From: an uncultured Porphyromonadaceae bacterium
Lineage (GTDB): Bacteria; Bacteroidota; Bacteroidia; Bacteroidales; Muribaculaceae
Length of the DNA: 31,372 bases
Assembly (NCBI GenBank): GCA_905198125.1
Contig: CAJKBH010000036.1
Span: 1-31,372 of the forward strand
Direction of reading: 5' to 3'
The position numbers and the translations under genes were made by a program. The notes below the pieces were generated by a model, which saw only the letters and a program-made list of their open reading frames with translations, did not search any database and had not been told where the DNA came from. Each line of letters opens with the position of its first letter. The stretch's first letter is position 1. Shown piece by piece: positions 13,158 through 22,400 of the stretch.

Positions 13158-16100
13158 TCATTCCGGGTTTTGAACCGCATCCGTCGATTCCGGTTTGCGC
13201 ACCACGCCTTTGGATTTCAGGCCGTTGATGGCGATGGTGAGTGGGGTCGGGAACTCCACTACACGCAGATATTCCGATTCGTGTACGGCCGGCATACTGT
13301 CGAATGCCTCCATGTCGATGTAACCGTTACCGGCCGACGGGTCGATGGTGAAGTATCCGGTGCCGAACGACGTCAGGTTCTGGAAGAAGTGCGTTCCCTG
13401 GCTCGGCTCGATGCGGAAGGAGGGGAGGGCGCATTCCACGATGAGGCGTGCACCCGCTATCTGCGGCCACTTCACCGGGATGCCTAATGACGGGTCGGAA
13501 GTGCCCCAGCGTCCCGGACCGATCAATATATACGGCAGGTCGCGGTCGGACAGTTCCTTGTTGATTGCCGCCACTTCGTCGGCGATGTCGTTGGTGCGCA
13601 GCGAATTGAACGCTGCCTGCTTGACATACACCACATGCTTCACGTTGTCCATGATGCCGTGGCCCAATGCCGCGTCGCTGCGCAGCAGAAGCTGGTCGTC
13701 GGGAACCGATATTATGGAATTGTCCAGCATCTCCTTGCGGTCGACTATGGGACGGATCTGCAGCCAGTAGACGGTGCCGATACGCCCCTGACGGTCGAGC
13801 GTCGGGTTGATGTTGCCGGCGAACTCTATCTCCACGGGGCGCCCCATCTCGTAGGCTCCGGTGCTGAGCATGAACGAGCAGATGGGAGCCAGGGGGAACT
13901 TGTCGTGTTTCAGTATGTTGGCGAAGGTCAGCACCTTGCGGCCGGGACCGCGGTCGGTGTCGCGAAGGTATCCGTCATGAAAATCGTATGTGGATACCAT
14001 ATATTTCAGCGCGCCGGCCTTGAAGGCGTCGTTGACGGGAATCTTCGATATGTTGAAATTGTTGTCGGTGGTGAAATCCGACGGATCGACCTTGCCGGGA
14101 TGAAGGCCATAGAGGAAAGTCTGCGTGTCGCGCAGGGCGTTTTCGAGCGTCGACGTGGCCATGACATGGTCGGGATGAGCCGGCGACACGCGCAGCGCTT
14201 TGCCGCCCTCCACGATGTATTCGCCAAGACCCGCGGCCAGTTCCACCACGCCCTCTTCGCTCTTTTCGGCGCCGACAGGATAATAGTTCAGGCTCCGGCC
14301 CACGCCCGAGAAGTTGGGATAATAGAAGCCGTCATGGTCGTTGCCGGCCACTTCCTGGAGTATCACGGCCATCTTCTCCTGGTCGATGACGTTGCTGGTG
14401 GCGTTCATGTATGCCTTGCTGTCGGCATAGAACACGGAGGCATACACCGCCTTGACAGCCGAGCAGAGCATGTTGAGCCGTGCCTCGGTGTCCTCTAAGT
14501 ACGGAATCATGTATGTGGAGTAGATTCCGGCGAATGGCTGGTAATGCGAGTCCTCGAGCAGCGACGAGCTTCGCACGGCGATGGGGCGGTGCACCACATC
14601 GAAGAATGCCCCCAAGTCGGTCTTGATTGATTCGGGGAGCTTCGCCTTCATGAAAGCGTCGAGTATCTCCTGGTCGGAGGCGTCGGACAGGGCCGTGTCG
14701 TACAGGGCGTTGCTCTCCATGAACTCGTCGAAAATGCCGGTGCATACCACCAGTGTGTGCGGAATGGTGATCTGCACGCCGTCGAAGTTCTCGCACACGG
14801 GATGCCGCTTTATGATTTGGTCGATGAAGGCCAGACCGCGCCCCTTGCCCCCCATCGAGCCCTGGCCGATGCGGGCGAAGTTGCTGTAATCGTCATAGTT
14901 GTTGCGGTCGAACTCGGCCACGACGCCGCGGTTCTTCATACGTCGGTAGCGCACGATGCACTCAAACACTAATTTGCGCACCATCGGCGCGTCCTCGATG
15001 TCGGAGAACACGTGGGTCTTCAGCGCCTCGGCTATGGGGAACAGGGCGCGTGAGTAAAGCCAGCGGCTTATGAAGTTCTGCTGACAATAATACAGCAGCA
15101 GGTCGGACGGGATTTCAAAGATGCCGTTCTGCAGGTCCTTGAGTTTGCGAATGCGCATCATCTCGCGCCCTTCGCCTCCGTAACGCACTATGAAGTCTCC
15201 GAAACCGAAATTGGCCAGCACGGCCTGGCGCAGTTTCTGCGGCAGCGTCTTGCTGTTCTTGTCAAGGAAAGTATATCCGGCGGCCTCGGCATCCTTGCGG
15301 TTCTCGGCCTCCTGGCTTTCCATTATGACCGGCACGTAGGGATTGTCGCGATGCAGGAATTCGGCGAGTTTCATGCCCGCCTGCGGGTCTTTCTCACCGT
15401 TGACGGGGAACCGGGCGTCGGTGACGAGGCCCATGATGTGGTCGCCGTATTTTTCAATCAGGGCGGTTGCCTCCTCGTAGTCGCGTGCCAGCAGCACCTT
15501 GCTGCGGCCGCGCATACGCAGCGACGCCTCGTGGCTGTTCAGGGCCTCGGTGCTGTTCTCCTTGCTCTGTACCAGCAGGAACCTGAACAGATACGGCAGG
15601 ATGGAGCTGTAGAAGCGTATGGAGTCCTCGACCAGGAGGATGGCCTGTACGCCCACCTCGAGGATGTCGTGCTCGGCGTTCATCTTGTCCTCTATCAGCT
15701 TGATGATGGCTAAGATCAGGTCGACGTTGCCGAGCCACGAGAATACATAGTCCACGCCGCGCAGGTCCTCGTTGGCGATGCGGCGGCGCACCTCCTTGCT
15801 GAAGGGCGTCAGCACCACGAAGGGTATGGCAGGATATTTCTCGTCTATGATGACGGCCTCGCGGAAAGTCTCGCTGATGTCCACGCCCGGCATGGCTATG
15901 ATCATGTCGTAGGGCTTGTCGGCGAGTTCGCGCTTAGCCTCCTCGTAATTGGCCACGACCGTGAAGCGTGGCGGCGACGACAGGTTGAGCGATACGTATT
16001 CGTTGTACACCTGTTCCTCGATGCGGCCGTCCTCCTCCAGCCCGAAGGCGTCGTAAGGCGTGGCCACGAGCAGGACGTTGAAGATGCGTTTCTGCATTAA

Positions 16101-16163
16101 AGTCTGAAAAGCCGTATCTTTCAGATACAGCTTTCCCAACATAGTATCGTCCACCTGTTTCAT
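13158..16163 (-). CDS. REC-REC-PPDK_N fusion protein (PEP/pyruvate-binding domain protein)
   Basis: The 1001-residue protein joins two receiver-like domains to the nucleotide-binding domain of PEP synthase and pyruvate phosphate dikinase. Residues 28-160 resemble a degenerate receiver; 172-318 is a better one, with LLVEDS (Asp180), LVTDARFP (probable phosphoacceptor Asp249) and LDKNSK (Lys302). The PPDK_N domain starts at about 430 with GQGSMGGKGRGLAF and has RPIAVRSSSLLEDSHYQPFA. It lacks the swivelling phosphohistidine domain and the C-terminal PEP/pyruvate barrel, so it should not make PEP. Similar proteins, often labelled phosphoenolpyruvate synthase, occur in Bacteroidetes; function is not known to me. 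It is the last gene of the DUF2723-hemD operon, 17 bases after hemD. ATG at 16142 is an alternative start. Confidence 0.9.
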   Translation of the reverse strand: MKQVDDTMLGKLYLKDTAFQTLMQKRIFNVLLVATPYDAFGLEEDGRIEEQVYNEYVSLNLSSPPRFTVVANYEEAKRELADKPYDMIIAMPGVDISETFREAVIIDEKYPAIPFVVLTPFSKEVRRRIANEDLRGVDYVFSWLGNVDLILAIIKLIEDKMNAEHDILEVGVQAILLVEDSIRFYSSILPYLFRFLLVQSKENSTEALNSHEASLRMRGRSKVLLARDYEEATALIEKYGDHIMGLVTDARFPVNGEKDPQAGMKLAEFLHRDNPYVPVIMESQEAENRKDAEAAGYTFLDKNSKTLPQKLRQAVLANFGFGDFIVRYGGEGREMMRIRKLKDLQNGIFEIPSDLLLYYCQQNFISRWLYSRALFPIAEALKTHVFSDIEDAPMVRKLVFECIVRYRRMKNRGVVAEFDRNNYDDYSNFARIGQGSMGGKGRGLAFIDQIIKRHPVCENFDGVQITIPHTLVVCTGIFDEFMESNALYDTALSDASDQEILDAFMKAKLPESIKTDLGAFFDVVHRPIAVRSSSLLEDSHYQPFAGIYSTYMIPYLEDTEARLNMLCSAVKAVYASVFYADSKAYMNATSNVIDQEKMAVILQEVAGNDHDGFYYPNFSGVGRSLNYYPVGAEKSEEGVVELAAGLGEYIVEGGKALRVSPAHPDHVMATSTLENALRDTQTFLYGLHPGKVDPSDFTTDNNFNISKIPVNDAFKAGALKYMVSTYDFHDGYLRDTDRGPGRKVLTFANILKHDKFPLAPICSFMLSTGAYEMGRPVEIEFAGNINPTLDRQGRIGTVYWLQIRPIVDRKEMLDNSIISVPDDQLLLRSDAALGHGIMDNVKHVVYVKQAAFNSLRTNDIADEVAAINKELSDRDLPYILIGPGRWGTSDPSLGIPVKWPQIAGARLIVECALPSFRIEPSQGTHFFQNLTSFGTGYFTIDPSAGNGYIDMEAFDSMPAVHESEYLRVVEFPTPLTIAINGLKSKGVVRKPESTDAVQNPE

Positions 16164-16180
16164 GCCGTCGGTGTAAGGTG

Positions 16181-16939
16181 TCAGCCCTCTTTCTGGCTTT
16201 CGAGGAAAGCCGCGAGGGCGTCGGGCATGGAGCGGTGCTGAGGCGACGGCGCGGCGATGTCGGCCTTCAGGCCGGCGTCCTCGATGGCCTGGATGGTCTT
16301 GGGTCCGAAGCCGCCTATCGCTATCTTGTCCTTCTCCTGGTCGAAGTCGGGGAAATTCTTCTTCAGCGCATCGATGCCGCTGGGCGAGAAGAATATCATC
16401 AGGTCATAGTCGGTGTCCTCGCCCGGCTGGAAGTCGTTGCTCACCGTGCGGAACATCACCGTCTTGGTCACGTCCAGCTTGTGGTCCTCCAGGATGGAGG
16501 AATCCTCGCTGTGCACGTCGGCCACGGGGAACAGGAACTTCTCCTTCTTGTTCTTGTCCATGGCGGCAAGCAGCTGGTCGTCGCGCAGCTTGCCTGTGGC
16601 GCCGAACGAGATCTTGCGCTTGCGGTACACGATGTATTTCTGCAGATAAAGGGCTATGGCCTCGGTGGTGCAGAAATAGCGCATGGTGTCGGGCACCTTG
16701 AATCTTGATTCCTCGGCGAGACGGAAATAATTGTCGATCGCAGTGCGCGAGGTAAAGATCACAGCAGTGTAATCGGCCAGGTTGATTTTTGACTGGCGGA
16801 ATTCCTTGGCCGTAAGGCCTTCGGTCTTGATAAAGGGTCGGAACACCACGTCGACGCCGTATTTTGTGGCAATGTCGAAGTAGGGCGATTTATCACCGGC
16901 GGGACGGGGTTGGGAAACCAGAATCTTCTTTATTTTCAT
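16181..16939 (-). CDS. hemD: Uroporphyrinogen-III synthase
   Basis: HemD closes hydroxymethylbilane with inversion of ring D to give uroporphyrinogen III, the precursor of heme and cobalamin. The 252-residue protein shows the two-lobed alpha/beta layout of this poorly conserved family: KKILVSQPRP at the start, AVIFTSRTAIDNYF in the first lobe, LMIFFSPSGIDAL and IAIGGFGPKTIQAIEDAGLKADIAAPSPQHRSM in the second, each broken by substitutions relative to other HemD proteins. I start at the ATG at 16939, which overlaps the TGA of the DUF4271 gene (ATGA); a longer frame reaches 17008 but lacks support. No other heme genes are in the window. The DUF4271-hemD pairing is typical of Bacteroidales. Confidence 0.88.
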   Translation of the reverse strand: MKIKKILVSQPRPAGDKSPYFDIATKYGVDVVFRPFIKTEGLTAKEFRQSKINLADYTAVIFTSRTAIDNYFRLAEESRFKVPDTMRYFCTTEAIALYLQKYIVYRKRKISFGATGKLRDDQLLAAMDKNKKEKFLFPVADVHSEDSSILEDHKLDVTKTVMFRTVSNDFQPGEDTDYDLMIFFSPSGIDALKKNFPDFDQEKDKIAIGGFGPKTIQAIEDAGLKADIAAPSPQHRSMPDALAAFLESQKEG

Positions 16940-17739
16940 AGCCAAATAGTACAAACCTCGAGGGTCAAAACGTATGTGAGGAGCAGCGGTACAATTTCTA
17001 AACTGCAAAGGTAGTACAAAAAAAGCAACAACGATGCAAAACCGCTGAAAAAAATGCGAAATCCTTTAAAAATGAACAATATTTTGCCCAAAAACAACAC
17101 GGAAGCGGCGCAAATGAGCAGAATCGGTGTCCATTGCGGCCACACCAGGACCATGAGTGCGAGTGGGAAGAAAGCCACCGCCTCAAGGGCGTTTGCGGCG
17201 GCCGCGCCGCGAACCCACGAACCGGTCTGCGCCGTGTCGGTGAATACGTTTCCGACCACCCAGTATGCCAGGAGCATCACGGCATTGTAGGCCGCGCACA
17301 TTCCGGCGCAGATGGCGATGCCTAAGGCCGGATCGCCGGTGATGGAGAAACTGAACCAGGGAATGTCGGGCGCAAGCAGCTGCACCGACTCCCACAGCAG
17401 CACTCCGGCCGACGCGCACCATACGATGTTCATCAGCACCAGGAACGAAGTCTCGCGCGCGGTCTCGTCAAACACGTTGTGGCGTTCGCGCGTGTCGAGC
17501 AGGTCGTTCAGTGTGGCGCCCCAGCATCGGGAATTGTTGTGGAGCCGGAACCCGATCACGCAGAACAGCAATGCCAGTGTCAGATACACCCACGACAGGT
17601 TGTCGGGCCGTGCCTGCGGCGCGGGCGCCACGGGTTCGGGAGCCTGCAGCACGATGCCGTCCAGGGTCTGTCCGGCCGGTATGCTGTCGGGTCCGAAGCC
17701 CGGTAACCAGGGAGGTGTAACCGCCATAATCACAGCCAT
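16936..17739 (-). CDS. DUF4271 membrane protein
   Basis: This 267-residue protein begins with a proline-rich segment (QAPEPVAPAPQARPDN) and then has about six membrane helices, ending in FLYYLCSLEIVPLLLTYVL. The order epimerase-DUF4271-hemD and the helix pattern match the DUF4271 family of Bacteroidetes; the biochemical role is unknown. The first ATG (17739) lies inside the epimerase gene by 10 bases; M5 (17727) starts three bases after that stop and is equally credible. The stop overlaps the hemD start. Conserved coupling to hemD may mean a part in tetrapyrrole handling, but this is inference. Confidence 0.85.
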   Translation of the reverse strand: MAVIMAVTPPWLPGFGPDSIPAGQTLDGIVLQAPEPVAPAPQARPDNLSWVYLTLALLFCVIGFRLHNNSRCWGATLNDLLDTRERHNVFDETARETSFLVLMNIVWCASAGVLLWESVQLLAPDIPWFSFSITGDPALGIAICAGMCAAYNAVMLLAYWVVGNVFTDTAQTGSWVRGAAAANALEAVAFFPLALMVLVWPQWTPILLICAASVLFLGKILFIFKGFRIFFSGFASLLLFLYYLCSLEIVPLLLTYVLTLEVCTIWL

Positions 17740-18773
17740 TGTTGTTGCTTATACCACTCAATTGCCTTGGCAACGCCCTCCTGGAGCGAGGTGGTGGCCG
17801 TGAAGCCGAACTCGCGCGTGGCCTTGTCGGTCGAGACGGTCCAGTTGCGCTGCTTCATGATGCGGTATTTGTCGCTGTTCAGCGTAGAGGGCTTGTTGCG
17901 CGCCACGCCTATCTTCTCGGCCACGGCACAGACGGCGCGCACGGCCCACAGCGGCATACGCATCGGCATCACGAACCGCTTGCCCATCTGGCGCATGGCG
18001 ATGTGCCGGAATTCCTTCTGCGAGTATGCGCGCGGCTCGGAGATGTCGTAGACAGATTCCGTCGGGGCGTTCTCCAGGGCCATGAACACGGCGCGGGCCA
18101 GGTCCTCGACGTATATGAAAGTCAGCAGCTGGCGCCGGTAGCCTACGGAGAAATCGAATCCCTTGGCCAGTGACTTGAACATCAGGTAATAGTCCATGTC
18201 GCGCGGGCCGTAGATACCGGTCGGACGGAAAATGATGTAGGGCAGACCCTCGGACTGCAGCCATATCTCGGCCTTGAGCTTCGAGGCGCCGTAGCGCGTG
18301 TCGGGACGCGGAATCATCTCCTCGTTGAAGGGGGTGTAATGCTTCTCGTCGCTCTTGCCCATGGCTGACAGACTGCTCATGTACAGGAACTTGTCGGGCA
18401 CCATGCCGGTGCGCTTCAGGGCGTTGGTGAAGTCGCGCAGGTACGTGTAGTTGATGCGCGAGAAGTCGGCGTATGTCTTCACCTTAGTGGCGCCGAGGTT
18501 ATAGACTATATAGTCCCACTTACCTTCGGGCATGGCCTGGCGCAGTGACTCATCGAGCGTTTCGGGCTTGTCGTAATCGAACACCGCGAACTTGATGTCG
18601 ATGTCGCTGAGATACTGACGTGACGTGGACTTGCGCACGCCGGCCCATACCTGATAGCCCCGGCGCAGCGCCTCGGTCACCAGGAAGCCGCCGACAAAGC
18701 CGCCGGCACCCACTATCAGCACTTTCTTGGCTTCGCCGGCCGGTACGGGAACATTGGTCTCTGCTGTATCCAT
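17730..18773 (-). CDS. NAD-dependent epimerase/dehydratase family protein
   Basis: An extended short-chain dehydrogenase/reductase of 347 residues. The NAD-binding glycine motif GAGGFVGG is at 22-29, the catalytic serine is in YMSSLSAMGK (about 133-134), and the catalytic pair YGASK gives Tyr161 and Lys165; IFRPTGIYGPRD is the usual following block. Substrate cannot be told from sequence; relatives act on nucleotide sugars or other sugar-like compounds. A 16-residue N-terminal extension precedes the Rossmann fold. It is 39 bases downstream of the polysaccharide deacetylase gene and overlaps DUF4271, consistent with one operon. Confidence 0.9.
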   Translation of the reverse strand: MDTAETNVPVPAGEAKKVLIVGAGGFVGGFLVTEALRRGYQVWAGVRKSTSRQYLSDIDIKFAVFDYDKPETLDESLRQAMPEGKWDYIVYNLGATKVKTYADFSRINYTYLRDFTNALKRTGMVPDKFLYMSSLSAMGKSDEKHYTPFNEEMIPRPDTRYGASKLKAEIWLQSEGLPYIIFRPTGIYGPRDMDYYLMFKSLAKGFDFSVGYRRQLLTFIYVEDLARAVFMALENAPTESVYDISEPRAYSQKEFRHIAMRQMGKRFVMPMRMPLWAVRAVCAVAEKIGVARNKPSTLNSDKYRIMKQRNWTVSTDKATREFGFTATTSLQEGVAKAIEWYKQQQWL

Positions 18774-18812
18774 TATGTGGTAAGTTGTTACGGGTCAATA
18801 CAATTGTGCGGT

Positions 18813-19427
18813 TCAAAGCAGCCGGAACTCATATCCCTGTTCAAGAAGCCATTCCAGAGCCTGGGGCAAAGCCTCCTGCAGCCTGGGCCAGCTTTTGAGC
18901 GAGTCGTGGAACACGATGACGGAGCCGTCGCGTGCGAACAGTTTCACGTTGCGCACCACGTCCTGAGGCCGGAGCCATTTGGAATAGTCGCGGGTGACTA
19001 GGTCGAACATCACTACGCGGAACTGCTCGTGCAGCGCCCATGTCTGTCTTGGACGCAGCCATCCGTGCGGCGGACGGAACAGGTCGCTGTCGATGTACTG
19101 CCTGGCCTCGGCCACGTCGCGCAGATAACTGCGGCGTGTCAGCCTGAATCCGCTGACATGGTGCATCGTGTGGTTGCCTATGCGGTGGCCGCGGCGCACC
19201 ACTTCCTCGTAGACATCGGGATGCTTGCGCACGTTGTCGCCCACCATGAAGAAAGTGGCCTTGATGCCGTAACGGTCCAGCACGTCGAGCACCCACGGAG
19301 TGACCTCGGGGATAGGGCCGTCGTCGAAGGTGAGGTACACCGCGTGCTGGTGCCCGGGTTCATGTCGCCGGAACAGCCCTCCGGGAACCGTAAGGCGGAA
19401 GCATATCGGGGGACGTTCTATCAGCAT
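18813..19427 (-). CDS. Polysaccharide deacetylase (CE4, NodB-like)
   Basis: This is a zinc-dependent deacetylase of the carbohydrate esterase 4 family, which removes acetyl groups from N-acetylated sugars such as peptidoglycan or chitin-like chains. In the 204-residue protein the first motif TFDDGP is at 33-38 (Asp35 base, Asp36 metal ligand), the metal-binding HxxxH is His86/His90, motif 3 RPPHG is at 118-122, and the late motif VFHDS gives His174. No signal peptide or membrane helix is visible, so its location is uncertain. It lies between the DUF2723 gene and the epimerase gene, suggesting a role in surface-glycan building. Confidence 0.92.
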   Translation of the reverse strand: MLIERPPICFRLTVPGGLFRRHEPGHQHAVYLTFDDGPIPEVTPWVLDVLDRYGIKATFFMVGDNVRKHPDVYEEVVRRGHRIGNHTMHHVSGFRLTRRSYLRDVAEARQYIDSDLFRPPHGWLRPRQTWALHEQFRVVMFDLVTRDYSKWLRPQDVVRNVKLFARDGSVIVFHDSLKSWPRLQEALPQALEWLLEQGYEFRLL

Positions 19428-19458
19428 GGTCTGTGCATCAGGTCGTAGAGGTTAGCGA

Positions 19459-19494
19459 TCAGGCTTCGGTCAGTGGTCAGGCTGCGGTCAGGGA
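19459..19494 (-). repeat. 18-bp tandem duplication at the end of the DUF2723 gene
   Basis: TCAGGCTTCGGTCAGTGG (19459-19476) is followed directly by TCAGGCTGCGGTCAGGGA (19477-19494), 15 of 18 identical. The second unit contains the DUF2723 stop codon. On the coding strand this places several TGA triplets in tandem. Likely replication slippage. Confidence 0.6.
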
Positions 19495-22400
19495 TGATTA
19501 CGGCTATACTCCTCGAACACACGCTTGCTGCGGGCCATGTCCACTTTCTGAATGTCGGGGTTGGCTTCGATGCTTTCGCGCGGCACGCCCATCTGCACGT
19601 ACTGTTCGATCGCGCCATAGAATATGGAGTCGAGGTCGCGCGAATCCTGCGGAGCGGCGGCATAACCCTCGGGCGAGAGGCCCTGTATGCCGGCCACGAT
19701 GCGGGCCACTTCGGCCAGCTCGGCCACATAGTCGTCTACCGACGCAGAGCCTCCGGCATCGACCGATTCGTAGCCGCCGGCTCCGTAGACCTGATCGTAG
19801 TATTGCTTCAGCATGTCGGCGGTGTAGCCGGTGGATTTCAGCAGATTGTCAACCCATTTCATGTCGCCGCCGTATTGCTTGTACAGCTCTATGAAGCGGT
19901 AATATTGATAGGGCATCAGCCTGGATTCGGGCGTCAGCGAGGCGTTGCCGAATTTTACCGCAATCATGGCGCTGTAACGCAGGTACTGGGCCATGCGGGT
20001 CATCTGGTTGCGGAGCATGTCGAGTGCGCGCTTGGTGAGCTGGGGATTCTTCATTTTCTCACCGAGCGTGCCGTATATCTCGGGCATGGTCAGTGCTAAT
20101 GTCACGTTGTAGGGCGACGTGCTCTCAGGCAGGTTCTTCTCTATCATGTCGGCCACCTTCAGGGCTTCGGGATATTTGCCTTCCTCTATGAGCTGCAGGG
20201 CCACATCCATCATCGACGTGCGGGTGGAGATCAGCATACGGCGTGCGGTCTCGTCGAAATAAGGCGCCTTGTCCTTGGCGTCGGCGCCGCCCCAGCGGTA
20301 TTTCTTTGTCACCACGTCGTATGCCCTGTCTGTGCGTGCCGGGAGACCGGGCTGCAGGGTGGGCACGAGCTGGTGGGTCATGCCGGTGGAGACGAGGTAA
20401 TCGGAAAGGCCGAGGTGATATTCATTGCCGACGGTTGAGCACCAGTAAATGGGACGCGGCCAGCCTTCGGCGGCGTTTGTGGCGATGATGTCGAGCATCA
20501 TTAGCTCGCCCAGGCTGATGTAACCCTTGCTGCGCACGGCGTCGGCTTTGCCCAGGTCGATCACGATCTCGTTCACTATCTTGGACGAGTCGGCCGGAGC
20601 CACGAGACCACGGGCCACCACAGCCTTCTTGTCGACAGGTATCGTCACTACCGAGCTTGGGAGCGACGGATAGCCGTAGTCGGGATCGGCCTGCGGGTTG
20701 GCGTACAGATTCTTGAGGCTCTGCAGCAGGTCGGCGGGAGCCGTCTCGCGACCGGGCACGGTCACGTCGAGCTTGCCGTAGGCGTAATCGGAGGGCTGTG
20801 CCGTGAAGTGAACCGGCTTGGCCGTATAGCTCTGCTGGCGCATCTGGTTGGCGTACCAGTCGGAGGCAAGGTAGCTGAGGTTGATTATCTTCACATCGGG
20901 ACGCACGCCCTCCACCTCCTGGGCGTACCATAGCGGGAAGGTGTCGTTGTCGCCGTTGCAGAACACGATGGCGTTCGGCTCAAGGCTTTCAAGATAGTTT
21001 ATCGCGAAGTCGCGGGCTGCGTATCGTCCGCTGCGGTCGTGGTCGTCCCATGTCTGCGACACCATCTGCAACGGTATCACGAGGCCGATGACGCAGGCCG
21101 CGAGGGCCGGATACAACTCGCTGTTCTTATCTTTCTTCTTGTCTGCGTGGGTGACCTTGCGCAGAATGCTCCACAGCGCGGCCACACCCATGCCGATCCA
21201 GATGGCGAAGGCGTAGAAGCTGCCGGCGAATGCGTAGTCACGCTCGCGCGGCTGCATCGGCGGCTGGTTCAGGTAGAGCACGATGGCGATGCCGGTCATG
21301 AAGAACAGGAAGAACACCACCCAGAACTGCTCGATGCCCCTGCGGTCGGAGAATGCCTGCCACAGCAAGCCGATCAGACCCAACAGCAACGGCAGCATGT
21401 AGTAGACGTTGTGTCCCTTGTTGTTCTTGCCTAAGTCGTCGGGAAGCAGGTTCTGGTCGCCGAGACGGTGGTTGTCCCAGGCGGGAATACCCGTAATCCA
21501 GTTGCCGGCGTCAAGCTCGCCCTGCTGGTTGAGCACATCGTTCTGACGTCCGGCGAAGTTCCACATGAAGTAACGCCAGTACATGTGGTTGAGCTGGTAG
21601 TTCAGGAAATATTCGAAGTTCTGCCCGTATGTGGGGCGGTATGCCACGCGGCCCGGGTACTGCACGAAGCCTGTAACGGGGTTGATGTATGGCTGTCCCT
21701 GATAGTCAGGCTCCGGTATCAGTTCGCCCGACTCGCGGTCGATGGCGTGCAGTTCCTTGAGGTTTGACGACGTAGTGTCCAGCGTCACCCAGTTGGGATA
21801 GTAGGCGCGGTGCATACGGCTGTAGATGCGCGGGAACAGCATGTTCAGCTCCGGGTTCATCTTGTATTCCCCCTTATAGTCGCGCTTCACGTAATAGTCG
21901 CCGCCACGCTGTGCCAGGGCTTGGTTGTCGGCCTGTTCGCCGGTGTTGAGGAATCCTTCCGGCGACTGGGGCACTGCGTCCTTGACGCCCTTGGCGTACA
22001 TGGGCTTCCCTTTCTCAACGATCTGGCGGAAGTCGTACATGTTGATGAGCAGGGGCTTGCCGTCCTGGTCGTATTGCAACGTATCGATGTACGAGCCGGT
22101 GGCCTCGCGCATGGTGCCGGAGTAGAGCGTTTCGCCGTAGAGCAGCGGATTCTCGCCGTATTGCTCACGGTTCAGGTATGAAGCCAGGTCGAACACATTG
22201 TCCGGCGAGTTCTGGTTCATCGGAGTGTCGGCCGTAGAGCGTATCAGTATCAGCGCGTAGCTGGAATATCCTACGAATATAACGGCCATCGACCACATTA
22301 TCACATTGAGCGTGCGTACGTTAAGCGGACGGAAGTATGGCAGCCAGAGGTAAGCGGCGAGGCACAGCGTAAGTATGATGCCTAACCACCAGCCGGAGCC

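Noticed and set aside
13158..16163. Truncated phosphoenolpyruvate synthase
   Set aside because: The missing domains are replaced by a full-length, well-formed C-terminus, and the protein has its own receiver domains; it is a distinct architecture and not a broken ppsA.
16940..17008. Extended HemD start
   Set aside because: The extra 23 residues overlap the DUF4271 coding region and have no family match; the ATGA overlap at 16936-16939 is the usual coupling.
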